Positions 10,188 through 17,857 of a stretch of DNA of 64,000 bases are shown piece by piece (position 1 is the stretch's first letter; every line of letters starts with the position of its first letter). The DNA comes from Leptolyngbya sp. FACHB-8 (GTDB lineage: Bacteria; Cyanobacteriota; Cyanobacteriia; Elainellales; Elainellaceae), in contig NZ_JACJOO010000084.1 in assembly GCF_014695575.1 (NCBI RefSeq), positions 186,001 through 250,000 on the forward strand, read 5' to 3'. The translations under genes were made by a program, and so were the position numbers. The notes under the pieces are model-generated. The model saw only the letters and a program-made list of their open reading frames with translations, was not told the origin of the DNA and did no database searches.

Positions 10188-10620
10188 GGGGGCGCAGTCC
10201 TAAGCAAAATAGGGTTGCTAACGACGGAAATGTATTGGTAGAAGCCACCGGATACCTTAGAAACAGTATGGCAGGGCTTGCCGGAACTGTTTGTTATGGC
10301 GAAGGCATCACCCAAGTCCGCTACAAAAAGGACAAAATCCGCAACTCCGAACTTTTTTTCAGCTTAGAGAAATCTTACTTTGGTATTGCAAACAACGCTA
10401 TGTTCATCTGACTTCTTATTGCTAAGGTTGAGGGCGATCGCTTCCTATATCAGGCTAAAAAACCCTCAAAATCGTTAGTTTTTGTAGATTTTACCTGGGG
10501 CGGCAGGAGTGCCGTGCTTCCATTTTCCGCTTCCCTTGCGCCTTATCTTCCTCCTAATACCCTAAACATCGGTGGTTTAACTGCGAGCCAAACCGCAAAC
10601 TGAGGTCAAGGTCAAAGGAA
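10188..10620. other. Long untranslated gap before the DUF4278 gene
   Basis: About 430 bp without a credible gene. It must hold the promoter of the minus-strand ATPase operon on the left and the leader of the DUF4278 gene on the right. I see only HIP1-type sites and no long palindrome. Confidence 0.4.
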
Positions 10621-10645
10621 GCCAAGGCCCCCAAAGGGGGTTGGC
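10621..10645 (+). promoter_or_regulatory. Leader hairpin upstream of DUF4278 gene
   Basis: GCCAA pairs with TTGGC and CCCCC with GGGGG around an AAA loop, with two bulged Gs. It ends 43 nt before the ATG and about 30 nt before the ribosome-binding site, so it would lie in the mRNA leader. Function unknown. Confidence 0.4.
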
Positions 10646-10688
10646 CCAAGACCTGAAAGAAAACCCCCATTTTCTAAAGGAGTCAAAA

Positions 10689-10865
10689 ATGGAACTGTTT
10701 TATCGTGGCGCCCCCCATGAATCAGTGAATCCTGAGGTGGAAATGATAGATAGTGGCTATGAAGGTCGTTTCCTGGGTAGAGCTTACAAAATCCAGCAGG
10801 GTAAAGTTACCCAACACTACACCCCCGTGTCACTCAAATACCGTGGCATTCACTACCGTGCATGA
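10689..10865 (+). CDS. DUF4278 domain miniprotein
   Basis: The 58-residue protein starts at MELFYRGAPHE. An AAAGGAGT site 6-8 nt upstream fixes this ATG over one 16 codons earlier. The pattern MxLxYRG near the start, GRFLGRAY in mid-protein and LKYRGIHYRA at the end is that of DUF4278, a small basic family common in cyanobacteria and of unknown function. It is monocistronic, with a hairpin in its leader. Confidence 0.8.
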   Translation: MELFYRGAPHESVNPEVEMIDSGYEGRFLGRAYKIQQGKVTQHYTPVSLKYRGIHYRA

Positions 10866-10961
10866 GGTTAAGATTTCTTGAAGCCTTTGGCTCGAAGTTC
10901 CTGTTTGAATCCGAACAGCTCTTTTGCAAATAATGGCGTGAAATCATACCCAGGAAGTCTG

Positions 10962-11009
10962 TTGCACCAGGATAGAGGTGAGGGCAACCCTGTCTCTATC
11001 CTGGTGCAA
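10962..11009. repeat. Perfect palindrome, 16-bp stem
   Basis: Arms 10962-10977 and 10994-11009 (TTGCACCAGGATAGAG and its complement) pair perfectly around a 16-nt loop. The flank AAGCGCTGTAACGTGAGAGCC carries pieces typical of family C elements (GCGCTGTA, GTGAGAGCC), so this may be an eroded copy. Confidence 0.7.
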
Positions 11010-11035
11010 GCGCTGTAACGTGAGAGCCTTTTAAA

Positions 11036-11074
11036 GGGTTGTTTTTCATGCGCGAAGTGCACGAAAAACAACCC
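11036..11074 (-). terminator. Hairpin after glycosyltransferase gene, possible terminator
   Basis: GGGTTGTTTTTC pairs with GAAAAACAACCC, with a further 5 bp inside, giving a stem of about 17 bp and a GAA loop. It lies 12 bp beyond the stop of the minus-strand glycosyltransferase. The arm sequence resembles the GGTTGTTTTTG arm of family C elements. Confidence 0.55.
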
Positions 11075-11086
11075 CTCCAGTAAGTT

Positions 11087-12289
11087 TTAGTTTTGGCGGG
11101 CTGCTACATCTGTATACACGGCTTCTGCGTGTTCTACCCGCCGCCGAAAGGTTTCTAAAAATGTGTGTTCCTGGGCAAATTTCTGTGCAGTCATTGCCTT
11201 CGTGGTGATTTCTTCTCGATTTTTATTCAAGTTAGCAACCTGCCGAGCCAACAGGTCGGGGCGGTTTAAGGGTACAACCCAACCGGCATGCGAATTGTTG
11301 CTCAGTTTTTCGAATGCCTCATTACCGTAACCGACAATTGGAACACCGGCTGACATGGTTTCGATATAGGTACAGGACGGGTCTCCCTGCCGATGGCAAC
11401 AAATAAATAAATCCATTTTGGATTTGACAAAGGGGAAGAACTCAGACTTAAAATCTGGAACCCCTAGCATGGTAATCTCATTACCCAACGACTCCTGCTG
11501 GATCCGTTGTTTCATCGGTTCTTCTAAAACCCCGGCCCCGCTGATGTAAAGATGGTATGGCACATGCAGGCGCTTCAGTTGCTGGGCAACTTCGATGAGG
11601 TGATCAGCCCCCTTCATGTGATTTAAGCGCCCGGAAAATACCAGTTGTAGGGGTTCTGTGTCAGATCGATAGAATGCCCGCTTCTCAACATCATCCTGCG
11701 TTGCCATCATATCCTCGGTAATCCGGGTATCCAGATAAAGCATAGGATGGGAATTGATAGACCGATATTCCTCAAAAATTGGAAAACCGTTACATTGCAG
11801 CCCGTCGGCTAAGGCGATCGCCCGTCGTTGGCGTTTTTCCTGCTGCTGTGCCCATAAATTCTGCCGCAACCGTTTCAGCGGATTTGTAGTGCTCACTGCA
11901 ATGATTTGCTGTCGAGTCTTGAGGGTGTATTCAGCCGTGTAAATGCAGGGAATTCCATGCTCCCGGCACAGTTGGCTGAGGTGATTTTGGTGATAGTCAA
12001 CGCTACCGATAACAACACAACCTTTTAGATACTCAATTAAGTTTGGCGAATCATAGGGGACAAACTCCATTTCAAAAGGTAAATCATGACGGTTCATGAC
12101 CTTTTGATCAACTTCGTCAACTCCGTTTTTCTCTTCTTCAATCAGAACCTTGACTCGCCCATTCCACAGGCTTTCATACATCAAAACGGCTTCAATAAAC
12201 TTACGTGTAATAATAATTTGATCATTAGGTAAAAGTTTGATCTTAAAGTTGGGTATTAAAGCCAGGGTAGGCCGATTATGGCTATGCAT
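11087..12289 (-). CDS. Glycosyltransferase, GT4/GT1-like fold (GT-B)
   Basis: This 400-residue cytosolic protein has the C-terminal half of a GT-B glycosyltransferase. Visible are a donor-site motif VFSGRLNHMKGADHLIEVA near residue 215, LYISGAG near 250, and the E(x7)E-like region YIETMSAGVPIVGYGNEAFE near residues 312-331. It probably transfers a sugar from a nucleotide donor to a polysaccharide or lipid. The N-terminal acceptor domain shows no motif I can assign. The gene is alone, with no other polysaccharide genes nearby, so the product cannot be named. Confidence 0.83.
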   Translation of the reverse strand: MHSHNRPTLALIPNFKIKLLPNDQIIITRKFIEAVLMYESLWNGRVKVLIEEEKNGVDEVDQKVMNRHDLPFEMEFVPYDSPNLIEYLKGCVVIGSVDYHQNHLSQLCREHGIPCIYTAEYTLKTRQQIIAVSTTNPLKRLRQNLWAQQQEKRQRRAIALADGLQCNGFPIFEEYRSINSHPMLYLDTRITEDMMATQDDVEKRAFYRSDTEPLQLVFSGRLNHMKGADHLIEVAQQLKRLHVPYHLYISGAGVLEEPMKQRIQQESLGNEITMLGVPDFKSEFFPFVKSKMDLFICCHRQGDPSCTYIETMSAGVPIVGYGNEAFEKLSNNSHAGWVVPLNRPDLLARQVANLNKNREEITTKAMTAQKFAQEHTFLETFRRRVEHAEAVYTDVAARQN

Positions 12290-12898
12290 AACTTTGGTGT
12301 TTGTCTTTATTAGGAGTACTTTCAGTATTTTGGATCAGTAATCTAGCAACAGCTATGACGTTAGAATCATGAGTTCTCTCTAAACCTCTATTGAGTAGAG
12401 GGCCTGAGGGAATTGATGGTTCCAAGGGTGGGGGCGATCGCTTCGTTACGTATGGAGAGTATATTTGCATAGAAACTATAAAGGGGATATAAACTTGGAG
12501 AATATAAATATAAATTTGTCTAGTATCTTAGGTATGAGATTCACTCAGTAACTGGCTAGAAATCCGCGCAGCCTTTGGAATTGCACACATTTCTTTTGCG
12601 GGTGTTACGGTTCCACCCTGTACTGAGACGTTTGCTCTTGGTATACAAATCTGACAAGCAGACGAACAAAATTAACCGAACTCCAAGAGCGGCTCTACCC
12701 ATTCTGTAGGCAGCATAGCTTTGCAATTTGATGTTTAATTGAGCAGATTTTCAAAAACTGAAGTCCATGCCAGGAGCCTTAAAACGAAGTCGCTCCCGTT
12801 GGAATAAGGTCCATTGGATCAAATTGGACTCTCTTTGGTAGTGAACCCTTTTGGGATATTTACAGAAAACGCTTTTCGTCTTGAACCGTAGTAAAAAA
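12290..12898. other. Gene-free stretch
   Basis: About 600 bp without credible coding potential on either strand. A small hairpin (CCTCTA-N5-TAGAGG, 12385-12401) and one GCGATCGC site are all I see. Confidence 0.45.
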
Positions 12899-12918
12899 CC
12901 GCCATCCTAAGATGGCGG
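12899..12918 (-). terminator. Rho-independent terminator (minus strand)
   Basis: CCGCCATC and GATGGCGG form an 8-bp GC-rich stem with a CTAA loop. On the minus strand it is followed by GGTTTTTTAC. It lies about 355 bp beyond the stop of the secreted repeat protein, with two palindromes between, so the palindromes may have inserted between gene and terminator. Confidence 0.65.
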
Positions 12919-12998
12919 CACATAACCCTTCGAGGTATTCAGGTTTAGTGTTCCCAATTTTTAGAGGCTTTAATTCTTTGATGAGAATATCCTACTCA

Positions 12999-13095
12999 TA
13001 TAGCGGTATCCAAGTTGATTAAGTACAGAAGATAGTGTGTGGCACGTCACGCCACACACTATCTTCTGTACTTAATCAACGCACATAGTGCTGTA
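12999..13095. mobile_element. Family D palindromic element, 30-bp perfect stem
   Basis: Arms 13014-13043 and 13051-13080 are perfectly complementary over 30 bp with a 7-nt loop. The outer arms (TATAGCGG at left, GTGCTGTA at right) match those of the second copy at 50138-50232. The inner junction GTTGATTAAGTAC is shared between copies while the distal hairpin sequence differs entirely. Confidence 0.75.
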
Positions 13096-13102
13096 TGCCC
13101 AG

Positions 13103-13172
13103 TTAAAGAACCCTAGTATGCAGTGGTGCGGCGTATAGTGCGCCGCACCACTGCATACTATGATTCTTTAAT
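13103..13172. repeat. Palindrome, 20-bp perfect stem with outer stem
   Basis: Arms 13114-13133 and 13141-13160 pair perfectly with a 7-nt loop. Outside a 3-nt mismatch, GTTAAAGAA pairs with TTCTTTAAT. It lies within 10 bp of the family D element. Confidence 0.75.
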
Positions 13173-13273
13173 CGGATTTGATGTCAGTTACGAATCAGGG
13201 TGAATTTGAGATTACGTTTCAAATTGGGATGTTTTAATCGGAGTGGATCTGAGCAAATCTAAATCTATCCTCT

Positions 13274-14626
13274 CTAATTCTGTCTTTGTTGAGAGCTGTT
13301 GGCGCAGGCTAACGCCTGTTGAATCTGGTCGCGTAGAGCAGGAGGTTCTACTACATTCGTTACTCGTAAGGCATTGTCAGCTTGGCCCATTTCGTAGTAC
13401 ACCAGGGAAAAGGCAGCAGCAATGACATTACGTTGAGCACTGTCATCTTCTGTGTTTGCTAAATCTTCGGCTTGCGCCATGAGATCGGCAGCGCGTTCGT
13501 GAAATGCGTCCCCCGAAGAAGTACCCTCTGCTAAAGCAGCATATTGATTTGCGGCCCCTGCCACTATCATGGCTTTGAGATAGGGCTCTGTCACGACGTC
13601 AACATTGTTCAGGATGTAAGAAAGTGCTGTAGTGGCAGATTCTGTTTGCCCGGCGCGTACATAGGTAATAACAGCACCCGTTAGAAGACTGAGCGTTCCG
13701 TATTCCTGAGTGGGGAAAGTTTGCGCTAACTCAAACAATTCTGACGTTAAATCAGCGGCTTGCGATCGCCCCTCTTCCTGATCAAACCGGATATAAACTC
13801 CCACTAATCTGGCCAAAGCCCAGAACTGTAAGACATACTCCGCCTCAGATCTGGTTGCCAAATTTTTGTACACAGCGGTAGCCCGCTCCAAAGTGGCCGA
13901 AGCAGCGGCCTGTTGTCCCTGATCCCAATACTTCTCTGCAATTCGCAAGAGGGGTGATAACTGAGCCTCCTCATTCATTAGGCCAACCAGTTCTAATGCA
14001 GTTTCTAGCTGTCCCTCATTCCAGTAGCCCTGAGCAACATAAAACAATGCCTGATCCCGGATAGAACGTGCACCACTAAACGCAGCATAGGGCTTTTCTG
14101 GAGGTGTTTCTGTCAGGGTCAACGCGACTTCCCGAGCTTCATCTGTACGATTCTGAATGGAAAAGGCCCGACTAACCGCAAAGAGATTTTCGTTGCGTTG
14201 TGAGGCATCTTCTAAAGTCCTGGCAAATTCAACCGCTGCCGCTAAATTACCCTGTGCTAATAATTCGTTGACTCCTGGATGCAACCCAGGATCAGAACCA
14301 TTTCCTTGAATGTTAGAGCGATCGCTTTCCCCCGCGCTATCTAACAACGCTAGCAGCACGGTAGAAGACAACCCCATTAAATCGTTCAGGGTGGCTTCCG
14401 AGACCGGTATTGGTGGCAATGGACAAGCCGGGGTGAAAGCACCCAACATAATTTCTTGAAATGAGCTCCCTGAAGATGAACGTTCAGTCGACTGCACCCA
14501 CGGTTTCGCAGTAGCCGACTGAGCAAAGGCTATCAACCCAAGATGAATGGACAAATTCAGAATTATCCAAAGCAACCGTTTATGTTTCAATGACACCTCG
14601 AGAGACTTTCGCGTGTTAAAGAGCAC
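13274..14626 (-). CDS. Secreted helical-repeat protein of unknown function
   Basis: The 450-residue protein has an N-terminal signal peptide (HKRLLWIILNLSIHLGLIA, cleavage probably near ATAKP). The mature part is built of degenerate 35-40 residue helical repeats resembling TPRs: 'ALFYVAQGYWNEGQLETALEL', 'LLRIAEKYWDQGQQAAASATL'. Such arrays mediate protein-protein contacts, here probably in the periplasm. The GTG at 14626 gives a long n-region; a second GTG ten codons in (VSLKHKR) would give a more usual signal peptide. No neighbour suggests a partner. Confidence 0.7.
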   Translation of the reverse strand: MLFNTRKSLEVSLKHKRLLWIILNLSIHLGLIAFAQSATAKPWVQSTERSSSGSSFQEIMLGAFTPACPLPPIPVSEATLNDLMGLSSTVLLALLDSAGESDRSNIQGNGSDPGLHPGVNELLAQGNLAAAVEFARTLEDASQRNENLFAVSRAFSIQNRTDEAREVALTLTETPPEKPYAAFSGARSIRDQALFYVAQGYWNEGQLETALELVGLMNEEAQLSPLLRIAEKYWDQGQQAAASATLERATAVYKNLATRSEAEYVLQFWALARLVGVYIRFDQEEGRSQAADLTSELFELAQTFPTQEYGTLSLLTGAVITYVRAGQTESATTALSYILNNVDVVTEPYLKAMIVAGAANQYAALAEGTSSGDAFHERAADLMAQAEDLANTEDDSAQRNVIAAAFSLVYYEMGQADNALRVTNVVEPPALRDQIQQALACANSSQQRQN

Positions 14627-14753
14627 AGCGAGCTACATCTGAACTCCAATTGAAGCATGGACAGCGGAGATCCTCCAGCTTAGGTCAGACATTCGTACCG
14701 CAACTTTTCAAGCAGGCTCTTGGACGGAATTGACTCGAATTTTTAGAACCGGT

Positions 14754-14806
14754 TTGAGAAGGTTGATTTTTCGTGCCCTTCGCACACGAAGAAGCAACCT
14801 TCTCAA
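14754..14806. repeat. Palindrome, 12-bp outer stem with inner hairpin
   Basis: TTGAGAAGGTTG (14754-14765) pairs with CAACCTTCTCAA (14795-14806), and TTCGTG pairs with CACGAA inside. An 11-bp direct repeat TTTTCAAGCAG (14705-14715 and 14810-14820) brackets the structure, which could be an old target duplication. Confidence 0.6.
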
Positions 14807-14863
14807 TAGTTTTCAAGCAGCTTCTCACACCCCATTCATGACTCCTATAATTCGGCAATCCAA

Positions 14864-14995
14864 CAGCAATTCTCATTTTGAAATCCAGCCCGAAAACCGC
14901 TCGCCATAAGCGAGCGGTTTTCGGGCTTCAAAGCCGAGAGTTCGTGCCTGTAGGGCACGAACTCTCGGCTTTGAAGCTCATAATGAGAATTGCTA
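14864..14995 (+). mobile_element. Family A Y-shaped palindromic element with 9-bp target duplication
   Basis: The ends AGCAATTCTCATT (14865-14877) and AATGAGAATTGCT (14982-14994) form a 13-bp closing stem. Inside are two hairpins: arm 1 at 14888-14904/14910-14926 (17 bp, 5-nt loop) and arm 2 at 14926-14948/14954-14976 (23 bp, 5-nt loop). The 9-mer GCAATCCAA is present directly outside both ends (14855-14863 and 14996-15004), a perfect direct repeat of the kind left by transposition. It encodes no protein. Confidence 0.88.
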
Positions 14996-15025
14996 GCAAT
15001 CCAAACTTACAGCGCGAGTTGATAT

Positions 15026-15043
15026 TGACAAGTTCAGTTGTCA
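15026..15043 (+). promoter_or_regulatory. Dyad operator/promoter candidate of the MerR-like gene
   Basis: TGACAA-N6-TTGTCA is a perfect dyad. It includes a consensus -35 hexamer TTGACA (15025-15030). A weak -10 (TAGCAT) lies 17 bp further on, which would place transcription start almost on the ATG at 15060. The first gene encodes a MerR-like DNA-binding protein, so autoregulation at this dyad is likely but inferred. Confidence 0.5.
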
Positions 15044-15059
15044 TAATTAGCATGGGTGC

Positions 15060-15704
15060 ATGAGAACATTACAGCAGGTTGCCCAGCTAGATCCCCACTG
15101 GTCACTGGAAGAATTGGTGCAGATAGCAAACGAACTACTACCCCAGTTTTTACCGGAGGAAAAGGCTCATACCCGTGTACGGGAAGAGGTCACACCTCGC
15201 CTTGTACGGCATTACACCAGTCAGGGCATGTTGGATGAACCGCTGAAGGAGGGGCGAGAAGCTCGTTATACTTACCGGCACTTACTGCAAGTGTTGTTAG
15301 TACGACGGTTACTAACAGAAGGTTACGGAGCCAGTGTGATTGATACCCTGGCGCGTTCAAAACCTGACCCAGACCTGGAGGCATTACTTCAGGGCGGCGC
15401 TCAACTCACCGTCACTCCAGCAAACCCGGCCCTGGCCTTTTTGCAACAAATTCAACAACGGCAACCAGACGCAGCTCGCCAGGCCCCGTTCAGTCCCCCA
15501 ATTGTATCACCGCCGCCCATTCCATCCCCATCCCCAAGCACAACACAGTGGACTCGGCTGGAGGTTTTACCCGGCCTGGAGTTGCACGTGCGCAGCGACT
15601 TTACTTTACCGACAACATCCCAAGAGCAACAAAACCTGCTCCAGCATATCTTACGCATTCTGACATCTCTTGCTTCCTCAAAACGGAGGTCTTCCCGCTC
15701 ATGA
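15060..15704 (+). CDS. MerR-like helix-turn-helix protein
   Basis: The 214-residue protein has a MerR-type winged helix at about residues 15-105. It contains 'VTPRLVRHYTSQGMLDEP' (recognition helix and wing) and 'RYTYRHLLQVLLVRRLLTEGY', which corresponds to the conserved Arg-Tyr and the helix before the dimerisation region. A proline-rich linker and a C-terminal segment ('LEVLPGLELHVRSDFTLP') replace the usual MerR coiled coil. The stop overlaps the ATG of the VWA-macro gene (ATGA), so the two are coupled, and a dyad lies just upstream. It probably controls its own operon. No metal-binding cysteines are seen, so the signal is not a metal by the usual route. Confidence 0.75.
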   Translation: MRTLQQVAQLDPHWSLEELVQIANELLPQFLPEEKAHTRVREEVTPRLVRHYTSQGMLDEPLKEGREARYTYRHLLQVLLVRRLLTEGYGASVIDTLARSKPDPDLEALLQGGAQLTVTPANPALAFLQQIQQRQPDAARQAPFSPPIVSPPPIPSPSPSTTQWTRLEVLPGLELHVRSDFTLPTTSQEQQNLLQHILRILTSLASSKRRSSRS

Positions 15705-17470
15705 ACCAACCGCATATTGACCTCATCCCCCTGCGGGCTGCTGTTTGCTCTGATCGCCCTACGACCCTTGATCTGGTAGTACGCATTATCCCCCCCGACC
15801 TGCCTGAAACGATTGATGCCCGCCGCCCCACCCTTAATGTCGGGTTTGTAATCGATCGCTCAGGCTCTATGGGCCATCGCAAAAAAATTGAGTACTCTCG
15901 TCAGGCAGTCTGCTACGCCATTGAGCAATTATTGCCGAGCGATCGCCTCAGCGTCACCATTTTCGACAACCATGTGGAAACCCTTATTCCCAACACTCCA
16001 GCAAACAACAAAACCAGCTTTAAGCGTCTGATCAACCAGATCCAACCGAGGGGTAGTACAGCTCTCCATGCCGGATGGGTACAGGGCGGGATTCAGGTGA
16101 GCCAGTCGCTTACAGCCGAACTCAATCGCGTCATTGTGCTATCTGATGGGTTAGCGAATCTCGGGGAGACGAACCCTGATGCGATCGCCACGGATGTTCA
16201 TGGACTCGCGCAACGGGGCGTTAGCACCTCTACTATGGGCTTGGGGGATGACTATAACGAAGACTTGTTAGAAGCCATGGCCCGTAGTGGCGATGGCAAT
16301 TACTACTACATCGAAGCTGCGGAACAGCTCCCCAGCATCTTTGAGCAGGAACTTCAGGGGTTAGCCATCACTATTGGTAAAGCGGTCACCATGGCGGTTA
16401 AACCTCAGGGGGATGTGGTGCTTGCTGATGTGCTGAATGACCTGGATAAGGATGCCGACGGACAGTATAAGCTGCCCAATTTGATGTTTGGCAATCCCAT
16501 AGATTTTGTCGTGCGGCTAAAGGTTCCTGCCATAACGCAGGAAGCGCCACTCTGCGTCTTTCATTTAAGCTGGACGGATACAGAACAGCAACTTCAGGAA
16601 CTCACCATTCCGTTGCAACTTCCTGTCGTTCTTCATCACCAACTGAATGAGTTTCCGCTTAATACTGACGTGCAGCAGCAAGTTGCGTTGATGATGACAG
16701 CCCGTGCTAAAAAAGAGGCCGTCAATCTGGTAGACAAAGGAGATTACGACACAGCCAGCCAGATTTTGCAAAAGACTCGGCAGCAAATGCTGGATTACAA
16801 CCTCCCCATGTCTGTTCCCGAGGCAGCTGCTCTGGAAGACCTGGACCAGGAACTTCAAAGCCGCAAGATCTCTAGCTACCGAAAGCGCTCGTCGCATCAA
16901 TCCTACAGTCGTGGCAGCCGACGCAGTCGAGGGCACAGCAACCTGTTCTATGCCTTTGATCGAGGTCCCCTGTTGGGAGACATTACCCAGCAAACGACTG
17001 ATGCGATCGTCAATTCCACAGATTGTTATTTATCGGATAGTGGAGCTATTGCCAGGGCAATTCATCGTGCCGCTGGCCCTGAGTTACTCAAAGCTTGTCA
17101 GGCATTAAATGGATGTGCTGAAGGGTCGGCAAAAATTACCCCTGGATTCAAGTTAGCGGCTCCCTGGGTGATTCATACCGTCTGTCCTCCCTGGCACGGG
17201 GGCAACCATCGGGAGGATGCTATGCTGGCCCAGTGTTATCGTGCCTGCCTCGACCTGGCATCCAGGCAAGGAATTTATTCGATCGCCTTTCCCGCCATTG
17301 GCATCGGTGCTTTGGGGTTTCCCGTTGAACTGGCTGCACGTATCGCATTTGAAACAGTTAGCCATTACTTATTTAGCCGAAGCACCATTGGTACTGTACG
17401 ATTTGTTTGTTTTGATGAGCACACGTTGCAGGTTTATGAAGCTCAATTCAGCCGGTTTTCCAGTTGGTAA
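15701..17470 (+). CDS. VWA domain - macro domain fusion protein
   Basis: The 589-residue protein starts at MNQPHIDLIP, whose ATG overlaps the upstream stop; an in-frame ATG 51 codons earlier lies inside the MerR-like gene and is unlikely. A VWA domain occupies about residues 40-230, with the metal-binding MIDAS motif DRSGS at 52-56 and VIVLSDGLAN further on. A beta-rich middle region follows. After an Arg/Ser-rich linker (SRGSRRSRGHS) comes a macro domain in the last 160 residues: LGDITQQTTDAIVNSTD, GAIARAIHRAAGPELL, and AFPAIGIGALGFP. Macro domains bind ADP-ribose or hydrolyse it from proteins. The usual AAN of the first loop is STD here, and the glycine loop is DSGAIA, so catalysis is uncertain. 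Cytoplasmic: no signal peptide. Confidence 0.87.
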   Translation: MNQPHIDLIPLRAAVCSDRPTTLDLVVRIIPPDLPETIDARRPTLNVGFVIDRSGSMGHRKKIEYSRQAVCYAIEQLLPSDRLSVTIFDNHVETLIPNTPANNKTSFKRLINQIQPRGSTALHAGWVQGGIQVSQSLTAELNRVIVLSDGLANLGETNPDAIATDVHGLAQRGVSTSTMGLGDDYNEDLLEAMARSGDGNYYYIEAAEQLPSIFEQELQGLAITIGKAVTMAVKPQGDVVLADVLNDLDKDADGQYKLPNLMFGNPIDFVVRLKVPAITQEAPLCVFHLSWTDTEQQLQELTIPLQLPVVLHHQLNEFPLNTDVQQQVALMMTARAKKEAVNLVDKGDYDTASQILQKTRQQMLDYNLPMSVPEAAALEDLDQELQSRKISSYRKRSSHQSYSRGSRRSRGHSNLFYAFDRGPLLGDITQQTTDAIVNSTDCYLSDSGAIARAIHRAAGPELLKACQALNGCAEGSAKITPGFKLAAPWVIHTVCPPWHGGNHREDAMLAQCYRACLDLASRQGIYSIAFPAIGIGALGFPVELAARIAFETVSHYLFSRSTIGTVRFVCFDEHTLQVYEAQFSRFSSW

Positions 17471-17494
17471 ATAGGTGATGCGTAGTTCAACATA

Positions 17495-17547
17495 AAACCT
17501 GAAATGCTGTGCTGCTCGCAAGGTGGGCGACACAGCATTTTAGGTTT
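17495..17547. repeat. Palindrome, 17-bp stem (one mismatch)
   Basis: AAACCTGAAATGCTGTG (17495-17511) pairs with CACAGCATTTTAGGTTT (17531-17547) with one mismatch. It starts 25 bp after the VWA-macro stop and may serve as its terminator, though there is no T-run. Confidence 0.65.
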
Positions 17548-17562
17548 ACTCGTATCTTGCGT

Positions 17563-17625
17563 CAGAATTAAGAACCGTTGTTTTCCCGTCGCAAAGCGAC
17601 GAGAAAACAACGGTTCTTAATTCTG
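17563..17625. repeat. Palindrome, about 30-bp stem (one mismatch)
   Basis: The outer arms CAGAATTAAGAACCG... pair over 23 bp, followed by one mismatch and an inner 6-bp stem CGTCGC/GCGACG with an AAA loop. The whole structure is nearly perfect over 63 nt. Confidence 0.85.
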
Positions 17626-17857
17626 GTTTAGAAAGGATTCCAGCGATCGCCCCTTCCCCTAATACAGAAAGAAACGGTGAGCTTCTTGAGAGTATGAGCA
17701 TACGTCTCCGAGATTTGAAAGATGTTTTGTAGTGATAGATACCACTCGAAACACGAGGTCTGAGTACGTTAAAGCCACATAGTAGAAATTTTAGTTTGCA
17801 GTTCTACGGTATTTCATTCCCTTCTGTGTCCCCTCTTATCATCGGAGCTATGTCATC

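Noticed and set aside
10441-10640. Small regulatory RNA upstream of the DUF4278 gene
   Set aside because: A single bulged hairpin is visible, without promoter or terminator of its own; kept only as a leader hairpin.
14878-15063. Open frame reading through the family A element
   Set aside because: Its codons are the palindrome arms; the same happens in other copies with different sequence, so there is no protein conservation.
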